A program made the position numbers and the translations under genes. The notes below the pieces were generated by a model. The model did not search any database, was not told the DNA's origin, and saw nothing but the letters and a program-made list of their open reading frames with translations. This document shows, one piece after another, positions 63,237 through 64,000 of a DNA stretch of 64,000 nucleotides; position 1 is the stretch's first letter; each line of letters begins with the position of its first letter. Source of the stretch: Ciceribacter thiooxidans (GTDB taxonomy: Bacteria > Pseudomonadota > Alphaproteobacteria > Rhizobiales > Rhizobiaceae); the NCBI RefSeq assembly GCF_014126615.1, contig NZ_CP059897.1, positions 62,001 through 126,000 of the forward strand, read 5' to 3'.

Positions 63237-63605
63237 TTACGAGACAGGCGGTGTACAGATTGCTCTCCAGAGACGATCCTTCCAGTCCGCCGCCGCTGCG
63301 CCGGACAAGCGGATCGGATAGTCGACGCCTCGAACGGACACCTTGGCGGGGTCGCTGCATTTCACGAAGGCACGATGCCTTCCGGGATCCCGGTATACAG
63401 TTCCGGCTGCAGAGCCGCCTTGTGAAAGAGATATAATGACATCGAAATCATACCCGGCCCGTTCAGCGGTGCGATTGCTGACGAGACCAAGGCTGACGAC
63501 GGTATTGTCATTGAAATGCGCGGTGTAGAAAATCACCGGTTCCACTGCCTTTGCAGCGAACGCCAACGGCAATCCGGCAAAAAATGCGATCGCATATCGG
63601 CGCAT
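63237..63605 (-). CDS. Hypothetical secreted protein, 122 aa
   Basis: Signal peptide MRRYAIAFFAGLPLAFAAKA, then about 100 residues rich in beta strands (VIFYTAHFNDNTVVSLGLVS, YDFDVIISLSQGGSAAGTVY). Two Cys (KCSDPAK and the C-terminal AICTPPVS) could form a disulfide. The start is ATG 63605; the ribosome site is modest (GGGAGGGGTGA). The family is not recognised. It stands apart from the copper operon by a gap that contains the imperfect FNR box. Confidence 0.65.
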   Translation of the reverse strand: MRRYAIAFFAGLPLAFAAKAVEPVIFYTAHFNDNTVVSLGLVSNRTAERAGYDFDVIISLSQGGSAAGTVYRDPGRHRAFVKCSDPAKVSVRGVDYPIRLSGAAAADWKDRLWRAICTPPVS

Positions 63606-63711
63606 TCACCCCTCCCGTGGCTCATGCGATGGAGTGACAATATCACGTCAGCGGCCAGGTCGCTACGAGCCTTATGACCGAAAAGACGTGGTCTTTGACC
63701 GATGGCCGCCG

Positions 63712-63999
63712 TCACTTTGTGAAGAATGAGCCCGCCTCCGAATGCTCAGCAAGTTCACTAGGCCGATAGAGCTTTGAGACTCCTAGTTGCGGCACGTTGT
63801 CCGCCTTGAGTCGTTCAAGTACAGATGAGTGCAGCGCCGCGCCCTTCGCAATCTTACGTACCCTTGTCCGCCATTTGATTTTGATCGGTCCCAGCTTGAA
63901 AAAATAGACTTCAGCATGTTGAAGTCCTTTTGCGTCTGGCCAGCAATTCAGCAGGTCTTCACGAATCTGGATACTCGGCAGGCACTCCTTCAGCTCGCT
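63712..63999 (-). CDS. Partial hypothetical protein, runs off window
   Basis: The minus-strand frame is open from the window end to TGA at 63712, giving at least 95 residues with no start inside the window. The composition is normal: SELKECLPSIQIREDLLNCW, EVYFFKLGPIKIKWRTRVRK, ending SEAGSFFTK. The likely start lies beyond 64000. No family is recognised. It could be the C-terminus of a larger protein. Confidence 0.55.
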   Translation of the reverse strand, partial: SELKECLPSIQIREDLLNCWPDAKGLQHAEVYFFKLGPIKIKWRTRVRKIAKGAALHSSVLERLKADNVPQLGVSKLYRPSELAEHSEAGSFFTK

Positions 64000-64000
64000 A

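Overview
The gene families, roughly 60% GC composition and gene orders point to an alphaproteobacterium of the Rhizobiaceae (Agrobacterium/Rhizobium/Ensifer-like), and the accessory character of most of the window suggests a plasmid, chromid or genomic island. No rRNA, tRNA or CRISPR array was found.

Layout. 1-2019: the end of a lactose-type uptake operon (GH2 beta-galactosidase C-terminus, then a LacK-like ABC ATPase). 2440-7902: an unexplained two-gene locus, a 1288-residue coiled-coil protein followed by a 513-residue protein whose C-terminus looks like a nuclease-toxin module. 8042-15972: two DEDDh exonucleases (one frameshifted), a cNMP/CBS/DUF294 protein and a DUF4212 plus sodium:solute symporter pair, a familiar acetate-symporter-type neighbourhood. 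15973-17063: mostly anonymous DNA.

17064-24297 is a compact operon (hglS, amaB, aminotransferase, ydiJ) that would take 2-aminoadipate semialdehyde through 2-aminoadipate, 2-oxoadipate and D-2-hydroxyglutarate to 2-oxoglutarate, with a divergent LysR regulator. After a dead AAA ATPase gene comes a second catabolic operon at 26266-32315 (TRAP transporter, three-subunit HcnABC/opine-oxidase-like flavoenzyme, RidA), again with a divergent LysR regulator and a nested palindrome between them. The two together look like uptake and oxidation of a lysine-derived imino or opine-like compound feeding the aminoadipate pathway; the substrate is inference.

33363-36733 is a scar of broken pieces: a truncated IS91-type transposase with its tyrosine recombinase, the tail of a HerA-like ATPase, and a decayed copy of the 3' end of the AarF kinase gene found intact at 50934-52532.

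36802-63605 is a copper and low-oxygen island: a class II-like copper nitrite reductase, small secreted Cys/His-rich proteins, Met-rich periplasmic proteins, two metal P1B-ATPases each followed by DUF2933 and isoprenylcysteine-methyltransferase-like genes, an FtsX-type efflux system, and a chain of four-base-overlapping genes for a beta-CASP RNase, an AMP/thymidine phosphorylase, a divergent PRPP synthetase and a P-ATPase, followed by a D-lactate-type dehydrogenase and an archaeal-type GAPDH. A truncated archaeal-type MAT gene lies convergent to these. Two perfect FNR/FixK-type boxes (39434, 53382) and one imperfect box (63141) suggest oxygen or nitric-oxide control.

Three genes (an exonuclease at 8042, the RNase at 41111 and a methyltransferase-like gene at 47243) are each broken by a one-base change inside a G/C homopolymer. 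Either the assembly has homopolymer errors or these are recent mutations; two of the three repaired frames restore perfect ATGA overlaps with the next gene, which favours error.
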